Shown piece by piece: positions 33,183 through 40,656 of a stretch of DNA of 61,822 nt. The stretch is from positions 1 through 61,822 of the forward strand of contig JBAUHI010000042.1 in assembly GCA_049680185.1 (NCBI GenBank), read 5' to 3'. This DNA comes from CAMLHU01 sp049680185. GTDB taxonomy: Bacteria; Gemmatimonadota; Gemmatimonadetes; Gemmatimonadales; GWC2-71-9. Each line of letters begins with the position of its first letter. Within the stretch, counting starts at the first letter, position 1. The position numbers were made by a program, and so were the translations under genes. The notes under the pieces are model-generated. The model saw nothing but the letters and a program-made list of their open reading frames with translations. It did no database searches and was not told the DNA's origin.

Positions 33183-34450
33183 TGGCCGACGCCACCACCC
33201 TCCACGACCGGCTGGTCGAGCGCTCCGTCAGCGCGCCGTACGCCCTCTTCCTAGGGCTCGGCGCTGCGTTCACGCTGGTGGGCCTCGCGCTCTTCGCGCT
33301 GAGCGCCTCGGGGCCTGATGCCGATCGCGCCTGGCACCTCTTCCATGTCAACTGGCTGTTCTTCACCAGCCTGAGCGCCGGTGGCGTGGTCGTGTCCGCG
33401 GCGTACAAGACGGCCCGTGCCAAGTGGCACGGCGTCATCATCCGGTTCGCCGAGGCGTGTGGCGCCTTCCTGCCGATATCGTTCCTCGGTTTCCTGGTCA
33501 TCTTCTCGATCGGGTATCCGCACATCTTCGGGCACCTGCACGACCAATTGCCCTCGCTGTCGCCTGGAAAGCACATGTGGATGTCCCGGCCGTGGATGTT
33601 CTGGCGGCTGTTCATCGCCCTCGGCGCGCTCTATGCGATAGGCCTCCGGTTCGTGTGGAACAACCTGCTGGGCGACCTCCACGCCGCCAAGGCGATCGTC
33701 ACCGGTCGCCGCCGGGCCCAGTACGAACGGTGGACCGCCAATTACGATGCCGCCAAGGTCGAGGAACGCCTGTCCCGCCTGGCCCCGCTCTACGTCTGGG
33801 TCTACGCCTTCGCCTTCACACTCGTGGCCTTCGACACGGTGATGGGGCTCCAACCGCATTGGTACTCCAACCTCTTCGGCGGATACTTCTTCATGGGAGC
33901 GTTCCTGGGGTCGCAGGCGGCCCTGGCACTCCTGATGATGTATGGTGGCCGGCAGCTGGGCATCACCGATCTCATCACCGACAAGCAGCGCCACGACCTG
34001 GGCAAGCTCATCTTCGGGTTCTCGGTCTTTTGGACCTACCTGATGTGGTCCCAGTTCCTGGTCATCTGGTACGGCAACATGCCCGAGGAGACCGGCTTCG
34101 TCTTTGCCAGGCTCTGGGGACACTGGGAGATGGTGGGCCGGCTCGTCTTCCTGGGGCTCTTCCTGGTCCCGTTCATCGGGCTCCTGGGCGTGGCGCCGAA
34201 GAAGTTCCCGTTCACTTTGGGGCTCTTCTCGCTGGTCATCGTCCTCACGCTCTGGCTGGAGCGGTACCTGCTCGTCCTGCCGTCGATCACCGCCCAGGAC
34301 GGCCCGATGTTCGGCCTTCCGGAGCTCGGCTCGACGCTCGCATTCCTCGGACTTTTCCTGCTGTCGTACGCGCTCTTCGCGCGGACCTTCCCGATGGTCT
34401 CCCCGCGGCTCGCAATGATCGCGCTGAACAAGGAACGCAGTCACCACTGA
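33182..34450 (+). CDS. actF: Alternative complex III subunit F, NrfD-type membrane protein
   Basis: A 422-residue polytopic membrane protein homologous to ActC. About ten helices are visible, with N-terminal motifs W-H-L-F-H-V-N-W and G-Y-P-H-I-F, W-F-W-R or related segments, and T-F-P-M-V-S-P near the end. The quinone is not bound on this side in known structures. The ATG at 33182 overlaps the actE stop. It is the last gene of the operon; no cytochrome oxidase gene follows, and a convergent terminator and the sigma gene pair lie downstream. Confidence 0.93.
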   Translation: MADATTLHDRLVERSVSAPYALFLGLGAAFTLVGLALFALSASGPDADRAWHLFHVNWLFFTSLSAGGVVVSAAYKTARAKWHGVIIRFAEACGAFLPISFLGFLVIFSIGYPHIFGHLHDQLPSLSPGKHMWMSRPWMFWRLFIALGALYAIGLRFVWNNLLGDLHAAKAIVTGRRRAQYERWTANYDAAKVEERLSRLAPLYVWVYAFAFTLVAFDTVMGLQPHWYSNLFGGYFFMGAFLGSQAALALLMMYGGRQLGITDLITDKQRHDLGKLIFGFSVFWTYLMWSQFLVIWYGNMPEETGFVFARLWGHWEMVGRLVFLGLFLVPFIGLLGVAPKKFPFTLGLFSLVIVLTLWLERYLLVLPSITAQDGPMFGLPELGSTLAFLGLFLLSYALFARTFPMVSPRLAMIALNKERSHH

Positions 34451-34483
34451 CCGTCAGAACGCCCGGCGGGTCTGATCTGCAGC

Positions 34484-34509
34484 ACGGGGCCCCGTTGGTG
34501 GGGCCCCGT
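34484..34509 (+). terminator. Hairpin after the act operon
   Basis: A perfect ten-base stem, 34484-34493 with 34500-34509, and a six-base loop. No T-run follows, so termination may be incomplete or need Rho. Confidence 0.5.
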
Positions 34510-34532
34510 TGCACGTCAGGCCCCACGTGAGA

Positions 34533-34560
34533 AAGGGCACCCCGGCCCGAGCGGTGCCCC
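34533..34560 (-). terminator. Intrinsic terminator of the anti-sigma gene
   Basis: A seven-base stem (34535-34541 with 34553-34559) is followed on the minus strand by TTTC. It lies 25 bases after the stop at 34585. Confidence 0.6.
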
Positions 34561-34584
34561 CGAATCGCCCTCACTCACGCACCG

Positions 34585-35445
34585 CTACCGCATCAGCAGC
34601 TTCCCGACCATCGCGCGCAAGGAATCCTGTGACACCCGTGCGGTCATGAAGAGCATCCGATCGCCCTGACGCAGGCTCAAGGTCGATGCCCCGGCGCTGT
34701 CGGTCGGTACCGTCGTGGCGGTGTAGAGATTCCAGACCTGGCCGGCGGGTCCTTCGATGGTCCGGACGGTCTGGCCGTTGGCCATCTGCTGGTCCACGGC
34801 CACGACCGGGGTCGCCTCGGGGCTCTCCTGCAGCTGGATCTGGAGTACCGGAAGCCCCGCGACCCGCGGGATGGGCGTCCCCGCAGCAGCGGCTCCGGCC
34901 AGTGACACGCTGTGCCACAGTCCGGCGGGTCCGGCCGCCGGTTCCCGCCGCAGTGCGTCGGACTCGACCGTCGTGCGGATGCTCCGGGTCGGAGCATGCC
35001 TGGCCTGGATGGTGGCCGTCGACGCCAGCGTGGCCGGCGGATGACGGACGATCGCCGCTTCCGCGGGACCCGCGGCGCGCTGGGGCGTGACGGCCGCTGA
35101 GGGCTCGGTCGAGGGGAGAGCGGGCAAGATCCGCCGTGACGCCCAGCCGAGCCCGGCGGCCACCACGATGCTGGCCGCCCACGTGGCGCGTCGGAGTATG
35201 GTGCGTCGTTGCCGGTGCTCGGCGGCCGCTCGACGGCGGATGACCTCGAAGGGCGGGAGCGGGATGGTGCCGGGACCGAGTCGGGCCAGGAGCGCCGTGG
35301 TGCGGTCACGCAGGAGGGCGGCGTCATCGCGCAGGCCGCGACACCGGTCGCAGTCCGCGAGGTGGCTCTCGATCTCGACGGCCTGGGAGCGCGAAAGCGC
35401 CTGGTCGAGGTAGGCGTGGAGCTCTTCTTCAGGAATGTGCCGCAT
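34585..35445 (-). CDS. Anti-sigma factor with zinc-finger domain
   Basis: A 286-residue membrane-anchored regulator. The N-terminal 50 residues include L-x-A-Y-L-D-Q-A-L and H-L-A-D-C-D-R-C, an H-x3-C-x2-C zinc-binding anti-sigma domain. One membrane helix follows (about 90-108, W-A-A-S-I-V-V-A-A-G). The rest is periplasmic and has a P/A/T-rich linker and a C-terminal domain with D-Q-Q-M-A-N-G-Q-T. It should hold its ECF partner inactive until a periplasmic signal is sensed. It overlaps the sigma gene by 17 bases, or 29 with the ATG at 35457. The zinc motif and gene order make the call firm. Confidence 0.88.
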   Translation of the reverse strand: MRHIPEEELHAYLDQALSRSQAVEIESHLADCDRCRGLRDDAALLRDRTTALLARLGPGTIPLPPFEVIRRRAAAEHRQRRTILRRATWAASIVVAAGLGWASRRILPALPSTEPSAAVTPQRAAGPAEAAIVRHPPATLASTATIQARHAPTRSIRTTVESDALRREPAAGPAGLWHSVSLAGAAAAGTPIPRVAGLPVLQIQLQESPEATPVVAVDQQMANGQTVRTIEGPAGQVWNLYTATTVPTDSAGASTLSLRQGDRMLFMTARVSQDSLRAMVGKLLMR

Positions 35446-35944
35446 CGGTCCGATCATGGGTCATTCGTTCGTGGGCCTCGATGAGGCGCTTGCGGGCCCG
35501 GGCCAGGGTGGTACCGACGGCGCCCACCGCCAGGCCGGTCCGGAGCGCGATCTCAGGATAACTGAGCCCGGCGTCCCACAGGAGCAGCACTTCCTGGTCC
35601 CGTGGACTGAGGGTGTCGAGCGCCCGGTGGACCGAGGCGAGGCGTTCATCGTGTTCCACCAGGTCCTGCGCATCGGGCTCCGGCGCCGGCGATCCGGCGG
35701 GATCGGAGGTCAGGAGGACCAGATGCCGCTTGCGCCTGACCGCCGCGCGTGCCTCGTCACGTGCCAAATTGGCCGCGACCGCAAATACCCACGCTCGCGG
35801 CTTCTCGGGCTGATGCCGCATGGCCCGCACGAAGACCTCCTGCGCCAGGTCCTCCGCGCGGTCGATGTCCCAGACCTTGCGGAAGAGGAATCGCACGAGC
35901 GACGTGTAGGTCGATTGGTACAGCGCCTCGAGGTCGTCGGTCAT
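35429..35944 (-). CDS. ECF-type RNA polymerase sigma factor
   Basis: A 171-residue group 4 sigma factor with region 2 (about 8-75, including D-R-A-E-D-L-A-Q-E-V-F) and region 4 (about 105-160, including L-S-P-R-D-Q-E-V-L-L-L and the helix-turn-helix S-Y-P-E-I-A-L-R-T-G). These bind the -10 and -35 elements of target promoters. Together with the adjacent anti-sigma gene it forms a signal-responsive unit. The site-2 protease at 5.2 kb is a possible protease for such systems but is far away. The 190-base region upstream shows no clear autoregulatory promoter. Confidence 0.93.
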   Translation of the reverse strand: MTDDLEALYQSTYTSLVRFLFRKVWDIDRAEDLAQEVFVRAMRHQPEKPRAWVFAVAANLARDEARAAVRRKRHLVLLTSDPAGSPAPEPDAQDLVEHDERLASVHRALDTLSPRDQEVLLLWDAGLSYPEIALRTGLAVGAVGTTLARARKRLIEAHERMTHDRTDAAHS

Positions 35945-36134
35945 TCGGGCCCTGACGAGAGCGGGGGGGTGACGGCCCTGGCCGTCGAGCCGCGTACTGG
36001 GATCTCTTCCAGCACCTCAGCGGACAGGGACCGTCGTCCTGCATTCCCTCGACGGTGATCCCGGGGGCCGCCCCGGGGCCGTCAGTGTGTAGGACGTACG
36101 CATCGACGGACGGTGCACACCGCCCGGCCGCGGA

Positions 36135-36881
36135 TCAGGATCGCTCTCCCACCGCCGCGGCGCTCTTCTGTCGTGCTTCTCGTTCCTCGGCGGGTGCGAA
36201 CACGCACCCCCGGTGGTACACCTCGCCGTCCGGCCAATCGTAGCAGAGTTCCGGCTTGGCGGGCCGGCCGTCAGGGCGCACCCGATCGTGGAGGGAGCAA
36301 TTCCGGCCATCGTCCTCGAGATAGGCGCAGGCGGAGATCATCTCCACCCCGAGGTAGCGGTCCGATTCCCGATCCACCTTGCAGAGGTATGGTGGACGTC
36401 GAGCCCGTACCAAGGCTTCGAGAGCCACGTCGCCCTTGTCGCACCGGATCCCGAGCTGGAGGTCGCGGCAGCAGGCGGCCCCTCGGACGTTGTCGGCGGT
36501 GCGGCACGGCGCGGTGAGGCAGGGGTTCTCTCCACTATAGATCGGGAGGCCGGCCGGTGGCGGTGCCGCGGGGAGCGTGAGCGTGGTGAGGGCCAGGCCA
36601 TCCACCACCTCGAACTCGCCGGTGCTGAGGCGCCGGCGCGCGGGCACCCGGATGGGCTCCAGCGGCGCCGGGCCGCGATGCCCGAGCGCCGCACAGGTCG
36701 CCTGCTCTCCATCCTCCCGCAGGTGGCGGCAGGGCACATGCAGCGTGGCCTCGGCGAAGAGGCTCTGCTCCTCCTGCCAGGCCCGCCCGAAGGTGATGTT
36801 CTGCGTGTGGCCGAGGAGCCAGGTGGCCTCGTCATCGAGGCTGGCGACGCCATCCTGGAGCCCTCCGACGCGGAGGGTCAC
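36135..36881 (-). CDS. Cysteine-rich protein, YkgJ-like metal-binding family
   Basis: A 248-residue cytoplasmic protein with many cysteines clustered in its second half: N-P-C-L-T-A-P-C, A-A-C-C-R-D, I-R-C, Y-L-C-K, S-A-C-A-Y, R-N-C-S-L-H, E-L-C-Y-D-W-P and R-G-C-V-F. The order of paired and CC cysteines followed by a C-x-L/I-x-x-R-P-like segment recalls the YkgJ-type putative zinc- or iron-chelating domain. The first 130 residues have fewer Cys and no motif I recognise. Function unknown. It lies between the ECF sigma gene and the cupredoxin gene and is transcribed away from the latter. Confidence 0.6.
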   Translation of the reverse strand: MTLRVGGLQDGVASLDDEATWLLGHTQNITFGRAWQEEQSLFAEATLHVPCRHLREDGEQATCAALGHRGPAPLEPIRVPARRRLSTGEFEVVDGLALTTLTLPAAPPPAGLPIYSGENPCLTAPCRTADNVRGAACCRDLQLGIRCDKGDVALEALVRARRPPYLCKVDRESDRYLGVEMISACAYLEDDGRNCSLHDRVRPDGRPAKPELCYDWPDGEVYHRGCVFAPAEEREARQKSAAAVGERS

Positions 36882-36986
36882 GCTGAGCTCACGGCACTGG
36901 GGGCCGAGGGCGATACAGGTCGGGATCGGGATCAGAGAAGCCTCCCCCTCGCGTGCAGAGGGGCGGGGGATTATGATTGTAAAAGC

Positions 36987-37006
36987 CTTGTGAAACCATT
37001 CACAAG
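36987..37006. promoter_or_regulatory. CRP/FNR-family binding-site candidate upstream of the cupredoxin gene
   Basis: CTTGTGAA-ACCA-TTCACAAG is a perfect eight-base inverted repeat. It contains TGTGA-AACCAT-TCACA (36989-37004), a ten-of-ten match to the CRP half-sites. It sits 82 bases before the cupredoxin start and is near-identical in core to the site before actA. Confidence 0.65.
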
Positions 37007-37087
37007 AGCTGGTCCCAGGCCCGGGACGCGGACCGGGGACGGTCGATGGACCACGACAATCTATCAGGAATCGGAGGCGATTGACGT

Positions 37088-37549
37088 ATGCGTGCGACTT
37101 GGCTGGCGACGGGCCTGGTTCTGGTGGCAGCGTGTGGCGGTGGCGAGAAGACTCCTGCGGCGGCCCCGGCGGCCGCTGCTCCTGCAGCTTCGGCCCCGGC
37201 GGCAGCGAACGCGACGGTGCATGAGATCGACATGACGATGGACGGGACCACGCCGAAGTACAGCCCCGCCACGTTGACGATCAAGCAGGGCGACATCGTG
37301 CGATTCATCAACAAGGAAGGCGGACCGCACAACGTCTCCTTCTGGCCCGACAGCATCCCGGCGGGTGGACAGGCCTTCCTGACCACCGCGATGAAGGATC
37401 CGATGGCCCCGCTCGAGAGCCAGCTGCTCGTGACCGTCGGCACGACGGACGAGATCTCCTTCGCCGGTGCCCCGGAAGGCGTCTACCACTTCTACTGCCT
37501 GCCGCACCTCGCAATGGGGATGCGGGGGCAGATCACGGTCACGAAGTAG
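37088..37549 (+). CDS. Cupredoxin (plastocyanin/azurin-like) lipoprotein
   Basis: A 153-residue blue-copper protein. A lipoprotein signal ends at L-V-A-A-C near residue 16 and an Ala/Pro linker follows. The domain has the type 1 copper ligands: His in G-G-P-H-N-V-S-F near 81, then Cys in Y-C-L-P-H near 137, His 140 and Met near 143-145. It should shuttle electrons in the periplasm. Alternative complex III is known to use cytochrome or copper carriers, so this is a candidate acceptor. A shared CRP-type site supports the link. A terminator follows. Confidence 0.88.
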   Translation: MRATWLATGLVLVAACGGGEKTPAAAPAAAAPAASAPAAANATVHEIDMTMDGTTPKYSPATLTIKQGDIVRFINKEGGPHNVSFWPDSIPAGGQAFLTTAMKDPMAPLESQLLVTVGTTDEISFAGAPEGVYHFYCLPHLAMGMRGQITVTK

Positions 37550-37570
37550 GCCGGACGCAAGGCATGAGAC

Positions 37571-37601
37571 GGGGCTCCGACGAGAGGTCGGGGCCCCTTT
37601 T
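37571..37601 (+). terminator. Intrinsic terminator of the cupredoxin gene
   Basis: An eleven-base stem with one G-T pair, 37571-37581 with 37587-37597, and then TTTT. It also serves as a boundary with the convergent sphingolipid cluster. Confidence 0.85.
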
Positions 37602-37611
37602 CATTGCCGTC

Positions 37612-38466
37612 CTACCCGGTCCGCCCCCACCACTTCACCGCCCAGACCGTTGTTCCGCCCACCAGGAGCCCCGCCGTCGCATCGATGGCGTAGTGCATCT
37701 GGCAATACACCGTGGCCACCGTCAAGAAGCCCGCAAATACGATGAGCACCGCCCCTAACCGTCGGTCGCCGAGCCAGGCGGAGCCAGCGGCAGCCACCGA
37801 GGCGGCGACGTGGGAGGACGGGAATGCCGCACCGTACGAGCTGCCGGTCGCGAGCGCACCGTAGACCAGCCGTGCGGTGAACGTCTGGACGAACGCACCG
37901 GTGGGGCGCGCGAACTCGTAGTACGGCCCTGCCACCGGGAAGAAGACGAACCAGAGGTAGCAGAACACGTACGCGGTCATCTCGATCAGCACGGTCCGCC
38001 GCAGCGCCGGAAAGTCCTTCCGGAACCAGAACCAGAGCACCGGGAGCGGCACGATGGCGTAGTACATGAAGTACGCGCCGTGCAGTACCGTCGACCAGAA
38101 CAGACTCGGGTAGGCCCGCCACCAGTCCCGGCTCGGCTGTCCGCCGAAGACGGCCTGTTCCCAGCCCTGGATGAGCGCATCGTGCACGGCAGGGCGGGTC
38201 GGCCCGCGCAGGAGGTCGAGCGCCGTGTAGAGCGCAGCGATGAGCGCGATCGGATAGACCTCGGCGATGAACCGGCCGACGCGGCCTTGGCCGGGACGGC
38301 GCACCATCCAGATGAGCGGGAGGATGAGCAGGTGTGCTCCGGCCACCCACCAGACCTCCGGCGCAGAAAGTGCCACCCGGAGCGCCACCGTGGCGACGAC
38401 CACCGCGTACAGGGCGGTGATCCCGTCCACCAGGCGGTAGCGCGGCGAGGGGATGGTCTCGATCAC
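37612..38466 (-). CDS. PAP2-family membrane phosphotransferase/phosphatase, IPC-synthase-like
   Basis: A 284-residue membrane protein with about six to seven helices. The conserved PAP2 features are F-P-S-S-H-V-A (lipid phosphate site 2) and C-Q-M-H-Y-A-I-D (site 3 with H and D). The PAP2_3 subgroup includes inositol phosphorylceramide synthases, which move a phospho-head group to ceramide. The GTG at 38464-38466 overlaps the stop of the reductase gene as GTGA; GTG at 38472 is an alternative. Its place as last gene in a ceramide cluster suggests it attaches a phospho-alcohol to ceramide. It could instead be a phosphatase. Confidence 0.7.
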   Translation of the reverse strand: MIETIPSPRYRLVDGITALYAVVVATVALRVALSAPEVWWVAGAHLLILPLIWMVRRPGQGRVGRFIAEVYPIALIAALYTALDLLRGPTRPAVHDALIQGWEQAVFGGQPSRDWWRAYPSLFWSTVLHGAYFMYYAIVPLPVLWFWFRKDFPALRRTVLIEMTAYVFCYLWFVFFPVAGPYYEFARPTGAFVQTFTARLVYGALATGSSYGAAFPSSHVAASVAAAGSAWLGDRRLGAVLIVFAGFLTVATVYCQMHYAIDATAGLLVGGTTVWAVKWWGRTG

Positions 38467-39437
38467 AGCCACCCGGCCTCCTGATACCAGCGGAAGGTGT
38501 CGGCCAGGCCCGGTGCGAGGGCGAAGGCGGGTGTCCAGCCGGTGGCCGCGACGAACGCCGACGGGTCTGCGGTCCACGCCTCCTGATAGAACTCGTTGGC
38601 CTTGTCGTAGCGCAGGATGGTCTTGCGGCGGAGGAGTGCGGCGATGCCACCGATGGCACCGAGCGCCGCGCGAGCCGCAAATTCCGGAAGTGGCACGATG
38701 CGGACACGCTTGCCCTCGACCGTGGCGATGGTGGTCACCAGTGTTCGGCTGGTCACGACCTCCGGATGGTTCACGTAGAACGACCGGCCCAGGACGCGGG
38801 AAGCGTCCACGCTTCGTACGATGGCGTCGGCGAGGTCCCCCACGTGGACGGCCGAGAGCTCCATCGTGCCGTCACCGAAGATCGGGACGATCCCGCCGCG
38901 GGCCGCCTTGAAGAGCACCAGGAAGTTGTCGCGGTCGCGGGGCCCGTACACCGCGGGCGGGCGGAGGATGACCCAGGGCAGGCGGGCGGCGCGCGTCGCG
39001 ACCTCGCCGGCGAGCTTGCTGCGGCCGTACATCGTGACCGGTGCGTCGGGCTCCCCGTCGACCCGTGGATGGCCGTGTCGGGCCGGCCCGCCGGCTGCCA
39101 TCGAGCTCACGTACACGAACCGGGCGTTGGGCGCGATCTCCTCGACCGCCCGGATCAGGTTGGCGGTCCCGTCCCGGTTGGCGTGGAGGAACTCCGCCTC
39201 GTCGACGGCGCCGGTGAGTGCGGCCATGTGGCAGACTGCATCCTGCCCTTCCGCTGCGCGCCGGAGGGCGGCGTGATCGTCGAGGTCGCCGAGGACCAGG
39301 ACCACACCAGCATCGGCAAGCCGCTGGGCGCGCGCCGCGGAGCGCACCAGGGCGGTCAGACGATCGCCGCGGGCCACAAGCCGGTCAGCGACGTGTCCGC
39401 CGACGAAGCCGGTGGCACCGGTGAGCAGGATATTCAT
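38463..39437 (-). CDS. NAD(P)-dependent reductase of the extended SDR family, CerR candidate
   Basis: A 324-residue oxidoreductase. The Rossmann motif G-A-T-G-F-V-G-G begins near residue 7, and the catalytic Y-G-R-S-K lies at 137-141 with the upstream S-S motif. It has the NAD-dependent epimerase fold. In known bacterial ceramide pathways an enzyme of this family (CerR) reduces the 3-keto group. Its position between the ceramide-synthase candidate and the PAP2 gene fits that role. Without the context, it could also be a nucleotide-sugar or sterol-type dehydrogenase. It ends in a GTGA overlap with the next gene. Confidence 0.72.
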   Translation of the reverse strand: MNILLTGATGFVGGHVADRLVARGDRLTALVRSAARAQRLADAGVVLVLGDLDDHAALRRAAEGQDAVCHMAALTGAVDEAEFLHANRDGTANLIRAVEEIAPNARFVYVSSMAAGGPARHGHPRVDGEPDAPVTMYGRSKLAGEVATRAARLPWVILRPPAVYGPRDRDNFLVLFKAARGGIVPIFGDGTMELSAVHVGDLADAIVRSVDASRVLGRSFYVNHPEVVTSRTLVTTIATVEGKRVRIVPLPEFAARAALGAIGGIAALLRRKTILRYDKANEFYQEAWTADPSAFVAATGWTPAFALAPGLADTFRWYQEAGWL

Positions 39438-39450
39438 GTTGGAGGAAGCA

Positions 39451-39514
39451 GCCGAGCCGCTGGCCCCGAGCCCGAAGCGCTTGGGGCTTAGGGCTTAGGG
39501 CTTAGGGCTTCGGG
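39451..39514. repeat. Heptamer array within the sphingolipid cluster
   Basis: Units GCCGAGC, CGCTGGC, CCCGAGC and CCGAAGC (39451-39478) face CTTGGGG, three CTTAGGG and CTTCGGG (39480-39514). The TAA stop of the acyltransferase gene (39502-39504) lies in the third CTTAGGG unit. Confidence 0.85.
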
Positions 39515-40656
39515 GAGGTGGTCCGCACCGGTCGGTCGTACATCCGGTAGGTCTTGTAGACGGTGAAGCCCATCTTCTGCAGGCCGAGGTTCATGGCGGG
39601 ATTGTCTTCGAGGATCCAGCCTCCCTCGCCCCAGCCGATGCCGCGCTCGCCCGCCTTCGACCAGATCCAGTGATAGAGCGCCGAATCGATCCCGAGGCCG
39701 CGGAATTCGCGGGTGACGCCCAGCAGCGGGATGCGGGCGCGGGTGAGCTTCTTGGTCTTGAGCTTCCAGAGGATCTTGAAGAGCGCCGGGATCAGGGTGC
39801 CGTTGCGGTTGGTACGGAGCACCTCGTTCAAGTCGGGAAGGCCCAGCCCGAAGCCGACGGCCTGACCGTCCTTGACGGCAAAGACCACGAGCTCCGGGAT
39901 GACCACCGGCTTGAACTGCTTGGCCAGGTGCTCGATCTCGTGGTCGGTCATGGGGACGAAGCCCCAGTTCTTTTCCCACGAGGCATTGTACAACTTCTTG
40001 ATCAGGTCCACCTCGGCATCGAAATGCTTCATGTCGATCTGCCGAAGGGTGATCCCGTTGCGCTTCATGATCAAGTTGACCGCCCGGAGCAGGCGCTCCG
40101 GGGTCGGTGCCACGTGATCGAGCGCCCCGCCTTGGTATGCAAGGAGATCTTTCGACTTCACGAGGCCCGATCGCTCCAGCAGCCGCTGGTAGTAGGTCGG
40201 GTTGTGGGGCATCATCAGGGTGTTGGGCGTGTCGAAACCATCGACCAGGAGACCGCACTCATCGTTGACCGAGAACGACGCGGGTCCGCGGAGGGTGTCG
40301 AGGCCGCGCTCGCGGATCCATGCTTCCGAGGCCGCCAGCAACGCATCGGTCACCGCCTGGTCGTCGATCGACTCGAAGAAGCCGAAGAAGCCGACCTTGT
40401 CCTCGTGGGTCGAGTTGTGGAGGAAGTTGTGGTTGGCCGCCACCCGGCCGACGACCTTGCCATCGCGTTCGGCCAGGAAATACTCCGCCACCGCGTGTTC
40501 GAAGAAGGGATTCTTCTTCCGATCGAGGATGGTGGACACGTCCATACGCAACGGCGGGACCCAGTTGGGGTCCCGTGCGTTGAGCAGGTAGGGCAGGTCG
40601 ACGAATCGCTGGAGATCGGCCTTGGTGACAACGGGCCGGACGGTGACCGTGCTCAG
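39502..40656 (-). CDS. GNAT-type N-acyltransferase, candidate bacterial ceramide synthase
   Basis: A protein of about 384 residues with a GNAT-like fold in two halves. Motifs include L-P-Y-L-L-N-A-R-D-P-N-W-V-P-P, E-Y-F-L-A-E-R-D-G-K-V-V-G-R, W-E-K-N-W-G-F-V-P and G-V-T-R-E-F-R-G-L-G-I-D-S-A-L-Y, the last resembling the acetyl-CoA binding loop. Bacterial ceramide synthase is a GNAT-family enzyme that N-acylates 3-ketosphinganine or sphinganine. Adjacency to serine palmitoyltransferase makes that role likely here. The start is unusual: CTG at 40654-40656 overlaps the SPT stop (CTGA), and no ATG or GTG is available nearby. The stop codon lies in a heptamer repeat. Confidence 0.75.
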   Translation of the reverse strand: MSTVTVRPVVTKADLQRFVDLPYLLNARDPNWVPPLRMDVSTILDRKKNPFFEHAVAEYFLAERDGKVVGRVAANHNFLHNSTHEDKVGFFGFFESIDDQAVTDALLAASEAWIRERGLDTLRGPASFSVNDECGLLVDGFDTPNTLMMPHNPTYYQRLLERSGLVKSKDLLAYQGGALDHVAPTPERLLRAVNLIMKRNGITLRQIDMKHFDAEVDLIKKLYNASWEKNWGFVPMTDHEIEHLAKQFKPVVIPELVVFAVKDGQAVGFGLGLPDLNEVLRTNRNGTLIPALFKILWKLKTKKLTRARIPLLGVTREFRGLGIDSALYHWIWSKAGERGIGWGEGGWILEDNPAMNLGLQKMGFTVYKTYRMYDRPVRTTSPKP

